From assembly GCF_000682675.1 (NCBI RefSeq), contig NZ_AWFA01000007.1, positions 21,058 to 85,057 of the forward strand: DNA of 64,000 bases, given 5' to 3'. The notes beneath the pieces were generated by a model. That model worked only from the letters and a program-made list of their open reading frames with translations. It was not told the DNA's origin and made no database searches. Source of the DNA: Hyphomonas pacifica. Lineage in GTDB: Bacteria > Pseudomonadota > Alphaproteobacteria > Caulobacterales > Hyphomonadaceae. Shown piece after piece: positions 8,996 to 17,491 of the stretch (within the stretch, counting starts at the first letter, position 1; the number at the start of each line of letters is the position of its first letter). The translations under genes and the position numbers were made by a program.

Positions 8996-9376
8996 CTAAC
9001 GCTTAAGAACGTCAAGTAGTGATTGGTACATGCTCCGCGCCTGGCGGAACGAATTCAGATTGGCTTCATAGCTGCGGTTTGCTTCGCGCATATCCGCCAT
9101 CTCTGTCACCAGGGAAACATTTGAGACCGTGATGTAACCCTCACCGTCTGCCAACGGATTGGCGGGATCGTATTGGCGCTCGCCTTCGCTCTGGTCCAAC
9201 TGAACCCGCGTCGCCATGAAGGCAGCGCCGGAGGATTGCTCCTCAACGGTCAGAATCTTACGGCGATAACCCGGCGTATCGGCATTGGAGATATTCTGTG
9301 AGGAAACATCTATCCGCTTTGTCTGCAACTGCATGCCAGACAAGGCTTGCATCATGGTGGCTTTAAGTGAGTCCAT
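8996..9376 (-). CDS. flgC: Flagellar basal-body rod protein FlgC
   Basis: Proximal rod subunit exported by the flagellar apparatus. The 126-residue product has the rod/hook N-terminal motif (MQLQTKRIDVSSQNISNADTPGY) and a C-terminal helical region (VSLVTEMADMREANRSYEANLNSF), both expected for FlgC. It is 11 bp after flgB and precedes fliE. Confidence 0.96.
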   Translation of the reverse strand: MDSLKATMMQALSGMQLQTKRIDVSSQNISNADTPGYRRKILTVEEQSSGAAFMATRVQLDQSEGERQYDPANPLADGEGYITVSNVSLVTEMADMREANRSYEANLNSFRQARSMYQSLLDVLKR

Positions 9377-9387
9377 GTCCTAGTCTC

Positions 9388-9750
9388 CTAGCCCTTCTTG
9401 CCAATGGCAGTGCGCAATAAATCCAGCGACTTGGTGTAAACTGACAAGGCCAGCTCATGTTGGCTCTGCGCATCAGCTGCCTTGAACATCTCAAGTTCGA
9501 GATTGACCGAGTTACCGTTTGGCGAGGTGTAGTCGTCACTCTGGCTTGTCTTGAACTGTAGGAAGTCAGGATCTTCTGCCCCTCTGCTTGCCGCGCGGGC
9601 AAGAAAGTCCTGAAAGCCTTCGATCTCGGTGGCCTTGTATCCCGGATCATTTGCGTGCGCGATATTGGTCGCCGAAACCTTCTGGGTCTCTGCGGCATGC
9701 CGCGCCATCGCGCTGTAGACATTCAGAACGTCGAGATTGAGAATCGACAC
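9388..9750 (-). CDS. flgB: Flagellar basal-body rod protein FlgB
   Basis: Proximal rod subunit, the most cell-proximal rod protein. Its N-terminus has the rod motif (MARHAAETQKVSATNIAHANDPGY). The frame is open to a GTG at 9771, but an in-frame GTG at 9750 follows GGGGGTG at a 7-nt spacing and gives MSILNLDVLNVYS, a better FlgB start, so it is used (120 residues). It is the first gene of the flgB-flgC-fliE-fliQ-flhA-fliR-flhB unit, divergent from fliI. Confidence 0.94.
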   Translation of the reverse strand: MSILNLDVLNVYSAMARHAAETQKVSATNIAHANDPGYKATEIEGFQDFLARAASRGAEDPDFLQFKTSQSDDYTSPNGNSVNLELEMFKAADAQSQHELALSVYTKSLDLLRTAIGKKG

Positions 9751-9832
9751 AGAATCACCCCCGGTTAACACTTTGGAAAAAATGCCGGTTTAATTTGAAG
9801 AAATAGTTAACGAATGAGCAGGATTTGTTTAC

Positions 9833-11164
9833 GTGTTGACCCCAGCCCCAAACTTTCCTGATCGCACCTACAAGATCTGGGGAACCGTCCGCGACGTCTC
9901 CCCCGGTATGCTGAGTCTGGCCGGCATAAGCGAATTTGCCCGGCTGGGAAACGAAATCCGCGTGATGACCGCCAAGGGCGATGTGTATGGTGAAGTGCTT
10001 TCCATCTCGGGTGATAGCGTCACAGCCATGCTCTACGGAGACTCTGACGCCATCCATATTGGGGACCGGGTCACCCTGGAGCAACAAGCCTTTGTGGAGC
10101 CAGGTGATCACTGGCTGGGCAAGATTGTTGATTATCGCGGCCTCGTTGTGGGCGAGGATACGAAGCATACCGCCATGAATACACGGCCAAGGCCCCTGAG
10201 AGGGTCGCCACCCGCCAATACAGCGCGCAAGAGCTTGGGAGACAGATTGTCCACGGGCTGGATGATTACGGATACGATTTTACCCATCTGCCGCGGTCAG
10301 CGCTTGGGCCTCTTCGCTGGTTCTGGCGTTGGCAAGTCCACCTTTCTCGGATCTCTTGCAAGCGGCGTTAAAGCCGACCGTGTCGTTATTGCGCTGGTGG
10401 GAGAGCGTAGCCGGGAAGTAAACGAGTTTGTCCACAAGACATTACCCAAATCGGTCCTGTCCAAGACGGTGATTGTTGCTGCCACAGCGAATGAACCTCC
10501 TGGTGCGAAAAAGCGCGCCGCTCTGTGCGCCGTTGCTGCTGCAGAGCATTTCCGAGATGAGGGCCATCAGGTCTTGTTCCTGTTTGATTCGATCACACGC
10601 TTTGCTGAGGCCCATAGGGAGGTTTCACTCGCAGCTGGCGAAACGCCCGCCCTGAATGCCTTCCCCCCCTCAACAGTAAGGGCGATTGCCGAAGTGGCGG
10701 AACGCACAGGACCTGGGACATCCAGTCAGGGAGATATCACAGCCATCTTTTCCGTACTTGTCGCAGGTTCCGATATGGAAGAGCCCGTTGCGGACATGGT
10801 TCGCGGCTTACTTGATGGCCATATCATTCTCTCCCGGGAGATTTCCGAGCGCGGGCGCTATCCTGCAATTGATGTACTGCGAAGCGTGTCTCGCTCATTG
10901 CCACATGCAGCAAGCGACACGGAGAATGATCTGATCAAGGATTACCGGCGTACAGTAGCGCTATATGAAGAGATTGCCCCAATGCTGCGTGCTAACCTTT
11001 ATGAGAAGGGTCACGACATGGCTGGCGATCGCGCCATCGCCCTGTGGCCAAATCTGGATGCCTTCGTCTCCACAGCGAATACGGCACAAATACCGCAAGC
11101 CTTTGAAGTGCTTCAGAACCTGTTAAGTCCCAAAGCGCCCAAGCAGAAGGTGGAATCCGTCTAA
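9833..11164 (+). CDS. fliI: Flagellum-specific ATPase FliI
   Basis: Cytoplasmic ATPase that energises and unloads substrates at the flagellar export gate, related to F1-ATPase beta. The 443 residues include Walker A (GLFAGSGVGKST), Walker B (VLFLFDSITRFAE) and the T3SS ATPase segment around ERTGPGTSSQGDITAIFSVLVAGSDMEEPVAD. The start is a GTG; a TTG follows directly. It stands alone between the divergent flgB unit and the convergent DUF1217 gene. Confidence 0.96.
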   Translation: MLTPAPNFPDRTYKIWGTVRDVSPGMLSLAGISEFARLGNEIRVMTAKGDVYGEVLSISGDSVTAMLYGDSDAIHIGDRVTLEQQAFVEPGDHWLGKIVDYRGLVVGEDTKHTAMNTRPRPLRGSPPANTARKSLGDRLSTGWMITDTILPICRGQRLGLFAGSGVGKSTFLGSLASGVKADRVVIALVGERSREVNEFVHKTLPKSVLSKTVIVAATANEPPGAKKRAALCAVAAAEHFRDEGHQVLFLFDSITRFAEAHREVSLAAGETPALNAFPPSTVRAIAEVAERTGPGTSSQGDITAIFSVLVAGSDMEEPVADMVRGLLDGHIILSREISERGRYPAIDVLRSVSRSLPHAASDTENDLIKDYRRTVALYEEIAPMLRANLYEKGHDMAGDRAIALWPNLDAFVSTANTAQIPQAFEVLQNLLSPKAPKQKVESV

Positions 11165-11166
11165 CG

Positions 11167-12003
11167 CTATAGTCGGCTGAGGAAGAGGTTCTGACTGGCG
11201 ATACTACCATAGCCTGACGCACCGTTCAGAAGGGTTAGCGCAACAGACGCAGATGACATGGACGATTTGACTTGGGAAACTGTATCCATGGCGTGGAACC
11301 TTTGGATCGCCTTCTCCACCATATCGGCCTTCGACAAGTCAGACACTTTGCTGATGGAGAAAACGCTAAAGACACGTTCTTTAAGAATCTTGGCCTGCTG
11401 ATCAATGTCAAGTTTACGCATCTCGGTGGGAAGACTTAATGCCGTCTCCAAAACAGTGCGCACAGGAACATCCCCCAAGAGTTTGTACAATATGGCGGAC
11501 TCGCTGACCCCCTCCTCCGCCATGGATGCGATCTTGTCCTTATAGTTGAGGCTAAGGCGCATGTTGTTGTCAACTTCGCCAACCGCTGACCGAAAGGATG
11601 CTATTTCAAAATCATCAGCCAGCTGCGTGCGGGTATCTTCTGGCAAGGAGATTTTGCCATCCTTTACCGCAAATGACTTGGCAAAATTCGTGTAAGATGG
11701 ATTGTTCAACCGCTTCAAAAAGGTACTGTCAGGATCGGCGGCCTCTTCCATCACATGGCGGACAAAACCGACTTTCCATTCTTCTCCGTCCAAATCAAAT
11801 GCCGTTAGCGCTATCCGCATCAACCTTCTATCAGAGAGAAAGTCTTCCATCGCCACAGGTGAAGACATTTGCCGCAAGAAGTATTCGCGGTCGTTGCGGA
11901 CAGTTGCAGAGTCAGAAAAGCCTTCGAGTTGCTTGTCAAAGGTGGATTCAAGAAACTTCCACCCCCCATAACCGGACAAGGGAATGACCGGCTGGTAGAC
12001 CAT
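11167..12003 (-). CDS. DUF1217 family flagellar protein
   Basis: A 278-residue protein of the alphaproteobacterial DUF1217 family, often encoded in flagellar clusters; its molecular role is not established. The family pattern is visible as repeated FLSDRRLMRIALTAFDLDGEEWKVGF-like and DNNMRLSLNYK-like segments. The frame extends to 12051, but an ATG at 12003 immediately after the flbT stop gives a natural N-terminus (MVYQPVIPLSGYGGW), so that start is chosen. It closes the flagellin-flaF-flbT unit and ends 2 bp from the convergent fliI stop. Confidence 0.85.
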   Translation of the reverse strand: MVYQPVIPLSGYGGWKFLESTFDKQLEGFSDSATVRNDREYFLRQMSSPVAMEDFLSDRRLMRIALTAFDLDGEEWKVGFVRHVMEEAADPDSTFLKRLNNPSYTNFAKSFAVKDGKISLPEDTRTQLADDFEIASFRSAVGEVDNNMRLSLNYKDKIASMAEEGVSESAILYKLLGDVPVRTVLETALSLPTEMRKLDIDQQAKILKERVFSVFSISKVSDLSKADMVEKAIQRFHAMDTVSQVKSSMSSASVALTLLNGASGYGSIASQNLFLSRL

Positions 12004-12004
12004 C

Positions 12005-12439
12005 TCAAGCGACCTGGGCTTGCAAGTTTTGCTGAGACTTTTGCTCTGCAACTTTCAGAAGCTCTGCCTCGATGGCAATGATGTTGCGCAAATGACAGAG
12101 CGCTGAGTAATAGTTCCCGCGCTCGAGCATTGAACGCAAAACACTGAGCAGGCTCGTATCAATTGTTTCGAAAACATCTTCCAGCCGCCGGCATTCATTC
12201 ATGATGGCAGGCAGCACGTCTTCTTCCAGCAGATCACCTGTAATGATCAGCTGTATGGCATAGTATATGCGCTTTGTTGGTGTATCCACTTCCGAAGGTT
12301 TCAGGGCATCCCGACAGCGCAGCACACGGGCATCATCATCTGCGATGCGGACGGTGGAGGGCCTGTCGCCATTCTCCAACACTGCACCATTTACAACGAA
12401 GCGCTCACCCGCGGCGAGCTTAAGAACCAGACCCGACAT
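12005..12439 (-). CDS. flbT: Flagellin post-transcriptional regulator FlbT
   Basis: In Caulobacter FlbT represses flagellin synthesis by acting on flagellin mRNA until the hook is completed. The 144-residue product matches the family in length and in the segment SEVDTPTKRIYYAIQLIITGDL. Its start overlaps the flaF stop by one base. Its presence supports an alphaproteobacterial origin. Activity on the single flagellin gene just upstream is inferred. Confidence 0.93.
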   Translation of the reverse strand: MSGLVLKLAAGERFVVNGAVLENGDRPSTVRIADDDARVLRCRDALKPSEVDTPTKRIYYAIQLIITGDLLEEDVLPAIMNECRRLEDVFETIDTSLLSVLRSMLERGNYYSALCHLRNIIAIEAELLKVAEQKSQQNLQAQVA

Positions 12440-12828
12440 TACAGCACCGCCATATCTTCGACTGCCCTAGTCTGACCTGCCAGACCCTCCATTATAATCT
12501 CATTGATTTCTACGAGTTCGGACACGTCGGCCTTGCGCGACAACACATGATAACTGATCATGCGGACCGATTCAGCAAGAGTGATCAAATTGGCTTTGAG
12601 CGACGGATCCAACTGATTAGCCTCGCTCATCACATCGGTGGAAATAAGCTGCCAGAGTTGAAGGTTGCGATCGATCGCATCAACCCAGACAACCGGAGAC
12701 GGCCTATCTGTCTGAGCAACTGCCTTGAGCGCCTGCGTGATCTCTTGGAACAGGGCGTATTCTATCTGCTCATCGCTTGCAGTTCGGTTCGTAACCTCAC
12801 CATACGCCTTGTAAGCAAGTTGTTGCAT
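12439..12828 (-). CDS. flaF: Flagellin synthesis regulator FlaF
   Basis: FlaF works with FlbT in Caulobacter to control flagellin production and secretion. The 129-residue protein has the family features AYGEVTNRTASDEQIEYALFQEITQAL and SLKANLITLAESVRMISYHVLS. It lies 66 bp downstream of the flagellin gene and directly before flbT. Confidence 0.93.
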   Translation of the reverse strand: MQQLAYKAYGEVTNRTASDEQIEYALFQEITQALKAVAQTDRPSPVVWVDAIDRNLQLWQLISTDVMSEANQLDPSLKANLITLAESVRMISYHVLSRKADVSELVEINEIIMEGLAGQTRAVEDMAVL

Positions 12829-12894
12829 GCACCTTCTCTTGGCCTCTTGATAAGCAGACCCAGGCGCCTGTCAGCGCCCGGGCCTTAGGTGATA

Positions 12895-14472
12895 TTATCT
12901 GAACAGCGACAGAAGCGTCTGCGGGTTGGAGTTTGCAATCGTCAGGGCCTGAACGCCGAGTTGTTGCTGAACCTGCAAAGCCTGAAGCTTGGCGGATGCC
13001 GCCTCAATGTCTGCATCAACCATTGCGCCGATACCGGATGTCATTGAGTCGATCAGGGTTTGAACGAATTTCGACTGGCCTTCGATCTGGGTTTGAGCCG
13101 AGCCGAAAGATGTTGCAGCACTGATTGCCGTGTCGAGCAGGGACTCGATTGTGTTCAGGGCAGTTGTTGCGTCAGCAGATGTCGCAACGCTAAGCCCTGC
13201 GATGGCACCGAGGCCACCCGCGCTAACAGCAGCATTTTGCGAAGCCAGACCAGCCACATTCACTTCAACATCACCGCCATCAGCAGCCAGTGTGATCGTT
13301 GCTGCGCCGGAGCTCGGATCAGCCGCATCCGTAACCGTTACAGTCAGGTCGTCTACACTACCGGCATCGATCAGGGATTTGAGTCCAGCAGCTACGTCAT
13401 TCACCGTATCATCGGCTTGAGCCGTATAGGTGTAATCCGCGCCGCCCACATTGATCGTGAAGGTATCACCTGTGGAAATCTTGCCGCCTGCGATCGTAAC
13501 ACCAATGCTGTCGCCATTTTTGATAACGGACTCATCTGTCGTTGCGGCCAGTGCAGACTCGTCGAAGGTAACATCTGTACCATTGGCGGCAAGATTGATT
13601 ACAGCATCATCCGAAGTCGGATCAGAACCGGGAGTCACAGTTACGACAAGGTCCGTGACACCGCCAGCATCAATCAGAGTCTTCAGGCCAGCAGCCACGT
13701 CATTGACGGTGTCATCCGTCACGGCCGTATAGGTATAGTCAGATCCACCAACATTGATGGTGAATTTGTCGCCCGCAGAAATCGCACCCGCTGTGATCGT
13801 GACGTCCGCATCATTACCATCGGTAATCGTACCGCTTTGCGAAGTGGCCAGGAAGCCTGCATCACCGCTTTGCTTGTCGACCGTATTAGTAGTAGCGGCG
13901 TCAGCCGTGGAAACATAACCGGCGTCGGTTACTGCCTTGGCTGCTGCGTCAACAGCAGCGTTGGTCTGCAGGTCATTGCGGCTAACCGTGATATGCGTAG
14001 CCGTGACAGAGCCGTCGGAACCACGGTCCAGAGAGGCCAAAACGTTTACACTGTCAGTTCCTTTAAGCAGATTCTGACCGTTGAACTGAGCCGCGCTGAC
14101 AATGTTGCTGATCGCCGTGCGCTTAGCATCAATGTCCGTCTGGATCTTTGCGCGGTCGTCTGCGTTCAGATCTTCCTGTGCAGAAACGATGAGTTCCTTC
14201 ATGTCCTGAAGTAGCTGGGTCACTTCTTCGGAAGCGGCACGTGCAACGCCCACCGTTGAAGAACCTTTGTTCAAAGAGTCGGTGATCTGCTTGAAGCTTT
14301 CCACGTCCGTCGACATCACTGTCGAGATGGCCCAGATAGCTGCGTTGTCCTTGGCGTTGGAAACTTTCTTGCCGGTTGAAATTTCGGACTGAACGGTTTC
14401 CAGATTGCTGTTGATGCTGCGCAGGGTCTGCAGGGCGACCATTGCGCTATTATTGGTTAGAATGCTGGACAT
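12895..14472 (-). CDS. fliC: Flagellin with internal tandem-repeat domain
   Basis: Filament subunit. The N-terminal ~150 residues (MSSILTNNSAMVALQTLRSI; KVSNAKDNAAIWAIS) and the C-terminal ~100 residues (ALQVQQQLGVQALTIANSNP) are classical D0/D1 flagellin helices. At 525 residues it is much longer than the ~275-residue flagellins common in Caulobacterales. The extra length is a Thr/Asp/Ala-rich central region holding two similar ~93-residue units (about 220-312 and 320-412), each with a GD.FTINVGG.DYTYTA motif and DDTVNDVAAGLK. These probably form surface-exposed domains. A possible sigma-54-type promoter lies at 14502-14515, and AGGGG precedes the ATG. It is the only flagellin gene in the window. 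Confidence 0.95.
   Translation of the reverse strand: MSSILTNNSAMVALQTLRSINSNLETVQSEISTGKKVSNAKDNAAIWAISTVMSTDVESFKQITDSLNKGSSTVGVARAASEEVTQLLQDMKELIVSAQEDLNADDRAKIQTDIDAKRTAISNIVSAAQFNGQNLLKGTDSVNVLASLDRGSDGSVTATHITVSRNDLQTNAAVDAAAKAVTDAGYVSTADAATTNTVDKQSGDAGFLATSQSGTITDGNDADVTITAGAISAGDKFTINVGGSDYTYTAVTDDTVNDVAAGLKTLIDAGGVTDLVVTVTPGSDPTSDDAVINLAANGTDVTFDESALAATTDESVIKNGDSIGVTIAGGKISTGDTFTINVGGADYTYTAQADDTVNDVAAGLKSLIDAGSVDDLTVTVTDAADPSSGAATITLAADGGDVEVNVAGLASQNAAVSAGGLGAIAGLSVATSADATTALNTIESLLDTAISAATSFGSAQTQIEGQSKFVQTLIDSMTSGIGAMVDADIEAASAKLQALQVQQQLGVQALTIANSNPQTLLSLFR
13237..13515 (-). repeat. Flagellin internal repeat unit 2
   Basis: Encodes about residues 320-412 of the flagellin, the second copy of the domain-size repeat. 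The copies differ at many third-codon positions and some residues, so the duplication is not recent. Confidence 0.75.
13537..13815 (-). repeat. Flagellin internal repeat unit 1
   Basis: Encodes about residues 220-312 of the flagellin. It shares with unit 2 the order VTI-AG-ISxGDxFTINVGGxDYTYTA, DDTVNDVAAGLK-LIDAG, then an acidic Ser/Asp loop and a beta-rich end. The identity is strongest over the central ~45 residues. Confidence 0.75.
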
Positions 14473-14501
14473 CTATTATACCCCTATTCGTCAGGCTTTC
14501 G

Positions 14502-14515
14502 GCAACGCCGAGCCC
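14502..14515 (-). promoter_or_regulatory. Possible sigma-54 promoter of flagellin
   Basis: On the minus strand GG and GC are separated by 10 nt, with TTGC at the -12 side, about 30 bp before the flagellin ATG, which fits a -24/-12 promoter with a ~18-nt leader. The -24 element otherwise matches TGGCAC poorly, so this is tentative. Confidence 0.3.
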
Positions 14516-14612
14516 CGGTTCGATCATACGTCGTCCTGACGTCGGGAAACCCCGTAACCCCTCTTGGTTGTGTATGACCAATAAGCACTACGGGTGTAAA
14601 ATCAGTTAACCA

Positions 14613-14996
14613 TCATGCCTTCCTTGAATAGCCGCCTGTCGCATGCGTGAACGGCGTCTGTCCTCCATTGGACTGATAGGCCCCGACATAAGATTCCTGC
14701 GAGGCATTTCCCACGCGGGTGAGAATGCTCTGAAGGCCATTTTGCACGGCGAGAAAATGGATCGCATTCTCCCTGGCCATACCAACAATTCCTTCAATCT
14801 GATGTCTAATGGGTACTTCCCGAAGGTAATCGATGCCATTCTGCAGAAGACCATCAAAGGCATTCATAGCAGCTATTTTTTCCTGGCTCATTTCGGCCAA
14901 GCGGTGAGCCTGTCCGGACACCAACAATTGTCGCTCTGCCATGAGCACAGTCTCGACCTGATCCAGAATATCTTGAGCGTTGATGGTATCAGTCAT
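14613..14996 (-). CDS. FlgN-like flagellar chaperone (candidate)
   Basis: A 127-residue, mostly helical protein directly downstream of the rod-binding FlgJ-like gene. Length, helical character and context resemble FlgN-type chaperones that escort hook-associated proteins FlgK and FlgL. The frame is open to 15017, but AAGGAG at a 6-nt spacing points to the ATG at 14996 (MTDTINAQDIL). That start lies 8 bp inside the upstream gene. The last ~30 residues are Gly/Ser/Thr-rich and probably disordered. The assignment rests on context and shape. Confidence 0.55.
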   Translation of the reverse strand: MTDTINAQDILDQVETVLMAERQLLVSGQAHRLAEMSQEKIAAMNAFDGLLQNGIDYLREVPIRHQIEGIVGMARENAIHFLAVQNGLQSILTRVGNASQESYVGAYQSNGGQTPFTHATGGYSRKA

Positions 14997-15309
14997 TTTG
15001 CACTCCTTCCTGCGCAACCCCGCCGCACAGTGGGGTACTATTTGCGAAGGGGGTCAGTCCCAGCGGGTGCGTTTTCGCCAGATCTTCTGCAATCGATTCC
15101 ACAATCATGCGCGAGAAGGCCGATGCGGCTTCTCCACCTGATTGTGTGAATGCCTTTTCAAGGCCGGCATGGCTCAACATTTCAGCCCATAAGAGCTTTT
15201 CAAATTTCAAACCGATATCCGCAGCCTTCCTACCATCATCAGATGGTGCGGGCCTCTCCTCTTTCGGGCTTATCCCGAGGCCGGAGCTAATAACTGCAAT
15301 ATCCGACAT
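14989..15309 (-). CDS. FlgJ-type rod-binding protein
   Basis: A 106-residue protein resembling the N-terminal rod-binding domain of FlgJ, without the muramidase domain, as is usual in alphaproteobacteria. The diagnostic part is FEKLLWAEMLSHAGLEKAFTQSGGEAASAFSRMIVESIAEDLAK. The frame continues to 15351, but an ATG at 15309 with GGGG eight bases upstream gives a better start. It overlaps the next gene by 8 bp and is divergent from fliK. Confidence 0.82.
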   Translation of the reverse strand: MSDIAVISSGLGISPKEERPAPSDDGRKAADIGLKFEKLLWAEMLSHAGLEKAFTQSGGEAASAFSRMIVESIAEDLAKTHPLGLTPFANSTPLCGGVAQEGVQND

Positions 15310-15357
15310 ACTTCGATCCCCATTCTTGAGTCCCCAGTCCTCGCCGGACATAGAAAC

Positions 15358-15373
15358 TTAAGGCTTATTTTAC
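15358..15373 (+). promoter_or_regulatory. Possible CtrA-binding site upstream of fliK / flgJ-like
   Basis: TTAA-N7-TTTAC lies in the divergent region between the flgJ-like gene and fliK; a second, weaker TTAA-N7-CTAA lies at 15394-15408. The CtrA consensus is TTAA-N7-TTAA(C). Both have one mismatch in a short motif, so the evidence is modest. Confidence 0.3.
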
Positions 15374-15421
15374 GAGTGTTGAGGCAATTACGGTTAAGAG
15401 ATACCTAATCCGGATTAACAA

Positions 15422-16810
15422 ATGCCGCTTTCCCCGAGCACAGATTCAGCACTGACGACGCAGATACGCGCCGGACAGGGAAATACTGTGACAGTTCCGG
15501 ACGAATCTAATGGCAAGGCGTTTTTGCTTCACCTTGCAACCCTTGGCGAGGAAGCTGCAAACGACATTGATCCTAAGCCGGAAACGCGGCCGCAGGGTGA
15601 CCAGACGGAGACGGCGCAGCTCGCGCTCCCGTTGCTGAAAGTCTCCGATGATAGGGGAGGCAATCCTCCGCCTTCAGTTGAGAATCTTGCAAAACTTACG
15701 TCATCACACACTCCAGAGATCGCAGCCGACCCGGAAGATGTGGCAGCCCATCTATTACATCCACTGCAGCAAGATGTGACTGCCTCTAAGGGCCTCTCCA
15801 CTACGCTAGCTGAACCGCAAATCGACGAAGTTAGAACAGATCTTGCCGAACAGCGTACATCCCTCCAAACGGCCAATACAGTACCTGATAAAGCAGTTAC
15901 GACTGTTCCTCAGGATACTGAAACCCTGGAACTCGACACGGAAGATGAGCGCAAGCAAGCTGAAGTTCAGCCCCCCCTTGCCAATCCGGCAGCAATTCAG
16001 GCTACCAGCCTGAATTCTGACGCAGCGCTCGAGGACATGTCTGACCAGACCATCACCATGGAAACGGCGTCCAGACCTGAAACGAAAACTGTCTCAATAC
16101 CTGCCCCCCTCGACACCCAGAAGCCTCGGATTCCGGCGAAGAGTGAAGTCTCCACCCAGACCCTCAAAGCCATACCGTCCGCAGAAGATCCTGTTGCCTC
16201 AGATATCCTCACAAAGGAAGGTATATCCTCGCTGACTGCCGAAGTCGCGGAACCAGGAACTCAAAAGAAGGTAGCCGATAGTAGCTTACAGCTCAGCCCT
16301 AATATCATGCAGACGATAACCGCATCGCAGCCCCCAGTACCATCCTCGGCAGTTGCGACGATAACACCCCAGCCGACATCATCCGGTGCCTATATCGCAG
16401 CACCAGCGGATATCCCAACAATTGTGTCGCAAGAACTCTCTACCGATAACAAGCATAATAAAATCAGCGTTCAACTTGATCCACCTGAACTTGGCCGCGT
16501 TTCCATTGAGTTCAAGTTTGACTCTCAGGGCCTGCAGCACGTTCTTGTTACAGCCGACTCAGCCGAGGCCGTAAGGCGTATACGAACCTTCCATCAGGAT
16601 CTTGTTTCCGTTTTGGAGCAAAATGGTCTAACCAGTCAGGACATGACTTTCCGGGAACAGTCTTCTGGACAGAATTCTTCGCGTTCACACGCAGATCATT
16701 CTACACAGACCTTAACTGACAGGGACATTCAGAACAGTAAAGCCAATGTTGTCTCTGTCACAGAGCCACCTGCCCGAACCATATCCACGGGTCTAGATAT
16801 ACGACTCTAG
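15422..16810 (+). CDS. fliK: Flagellar hook-length control protein FliK
   Basis: Secreted molecular ruler that sets hook length and triggers the FlhB switch. The first ~340 residues of 462 are low-complexity, rich in Pro, Thr, Ser and Glu, typical of the ruler part. The C-terminal Flg_hook domain is clear from KISVQLDPPELGRVSIEFKF to the segment ending at VLEQNGL. It is followed 12 bp later by flgD, the usual pairing. Confidence 0.9.
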   Translation: MPLSPSTDSALTTQIRAGQGNTVTVPDESNGKAFLLHLATLGEEAANDIDPKPETRPQGDQTETAQLALPLLKVSDDRGGNPPPSVENLAKLTSSHTPEIAADPEDVAAHLLHPLQQDVTASKGLSTTLAEPQIDEVRTDLAEQRTSLQTANTVPDKAVTTVPQDTETLELDTEDERKQAEVQPPLANPAAIQATSLNSDAALEDMSDQTITMETASRPETKTVSIPAPLDTQKPRIPAKSEVSTQTLKAIPSAEDPVASDILTKEGISSLTAEVAEPGTQKKVADSSLQLSPNIMQTITASQPPVPSSAVATITPQPTSSGAYIAAPADIPTIVSQELSTDNKHNKISVQLDPPELGRVSIEFKFDSQGLQHVLVTADSAEAVRRIRTFHQDLVSVLEQNGLTSQDMTFREQSSGQNSSRSHADHSTQTLTDRDIQNSKANVVSVTEPPARTISTGLDIRL

Positions 16811-16822
16811 GAGCAGAAATCT

Positions 16823-17491
16823 ATGAGCACAATTGATTCAGCCAGCGCCGCACAAGCCAGCAGCAATACGGCGTCTGCGTCCCCAGCAACGCAGAAATTC
16901 GGAGAAGAATTCACGAGCTTCATCAAGCTTCTCACGGCCCAGGTTCAGAACCAGGACCCCCTCGCACCGATGGACTCAACCCAGTTTGTGGATCAGCTTG
17001 CAACATTCTCCTCTCTCGAACAGCAGGTCCGGACCAATGATAGTCTTGGTGGAATTTCTTCTCTAATCGGAGAGTTGCATACCATGTTTGCCGCTGAGTG
17101 GCTGGGAGAGAAGGTCACGATCGAGTCTTCCTGGATCCCCTATTCCGGCTCAGAGATAGAGTATCTGGACAACGCCCCAACAGATGCTGACAAGGCCTAT
17201 CTGACAGTACGCGATCCGGATGGCGAACTTGTGTGGACCGAAATTCTGGATCTCGATGAAGACGTGCATCGCTGGAATGGACAGACCAGTTCCGGTGATC
17301 CTGCAGCAGCCGACATGGTATACGAGTTTAACATCGATTATTATCGTGACACGGAGTATCTAGGCTTGGGTGCACCTCAGATCATCACGCAAATCACAGA
17401 TGTAGGTACGGAAAATGGCGCCCTGCGGTTTGGGACTGACTCCCACCTGACGGCAGACCTTTACAGCGTGCAGAAATACAAGACTGAATAG
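16823..17491 (+). CDS. flgD: Flagellar hook capping protein FlgD
   Basis: Scaffold that caps the growing hook. The 222-residue protein has the typical N-terminal motif (FIKLLTAQVQNQDPLAPMDSTQFVDQLATFSSLEQ) followed by a beta-rich domain. AGGAG precedes the ATG. Transcription continues toward a decayed insertion sequence that starts directly after the stop codon. Confidence 0.94.
   Translation: MSTIDSASAAQASSNTASASPATQKFGEEFTSFIKLLTAQVQNQDPLAPMDSTQFVDQLATFSSLEQQVRTNDSLGGISSLIGELHTMFAAEWLGEKVTIESSWIPYSGSEIEYLDNAPTDADKAYLTVRDPDGELVWTEILDLDEDVHRWNGQTSSGDPAAADMVYEFNIDYYRDTEYLGLGAPQIITQITDVGTENGALRFGTDSHLTADLYSVQKYKTE

Noticed and set aside
13060..14214. A 384-codon open frame antisense to the flagellin gene
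   Set aside because: It lies entirely opposite a clear flagellin; its length results from the biased codon use and repeats of the flagellin, and it has no ribosome site or family features.
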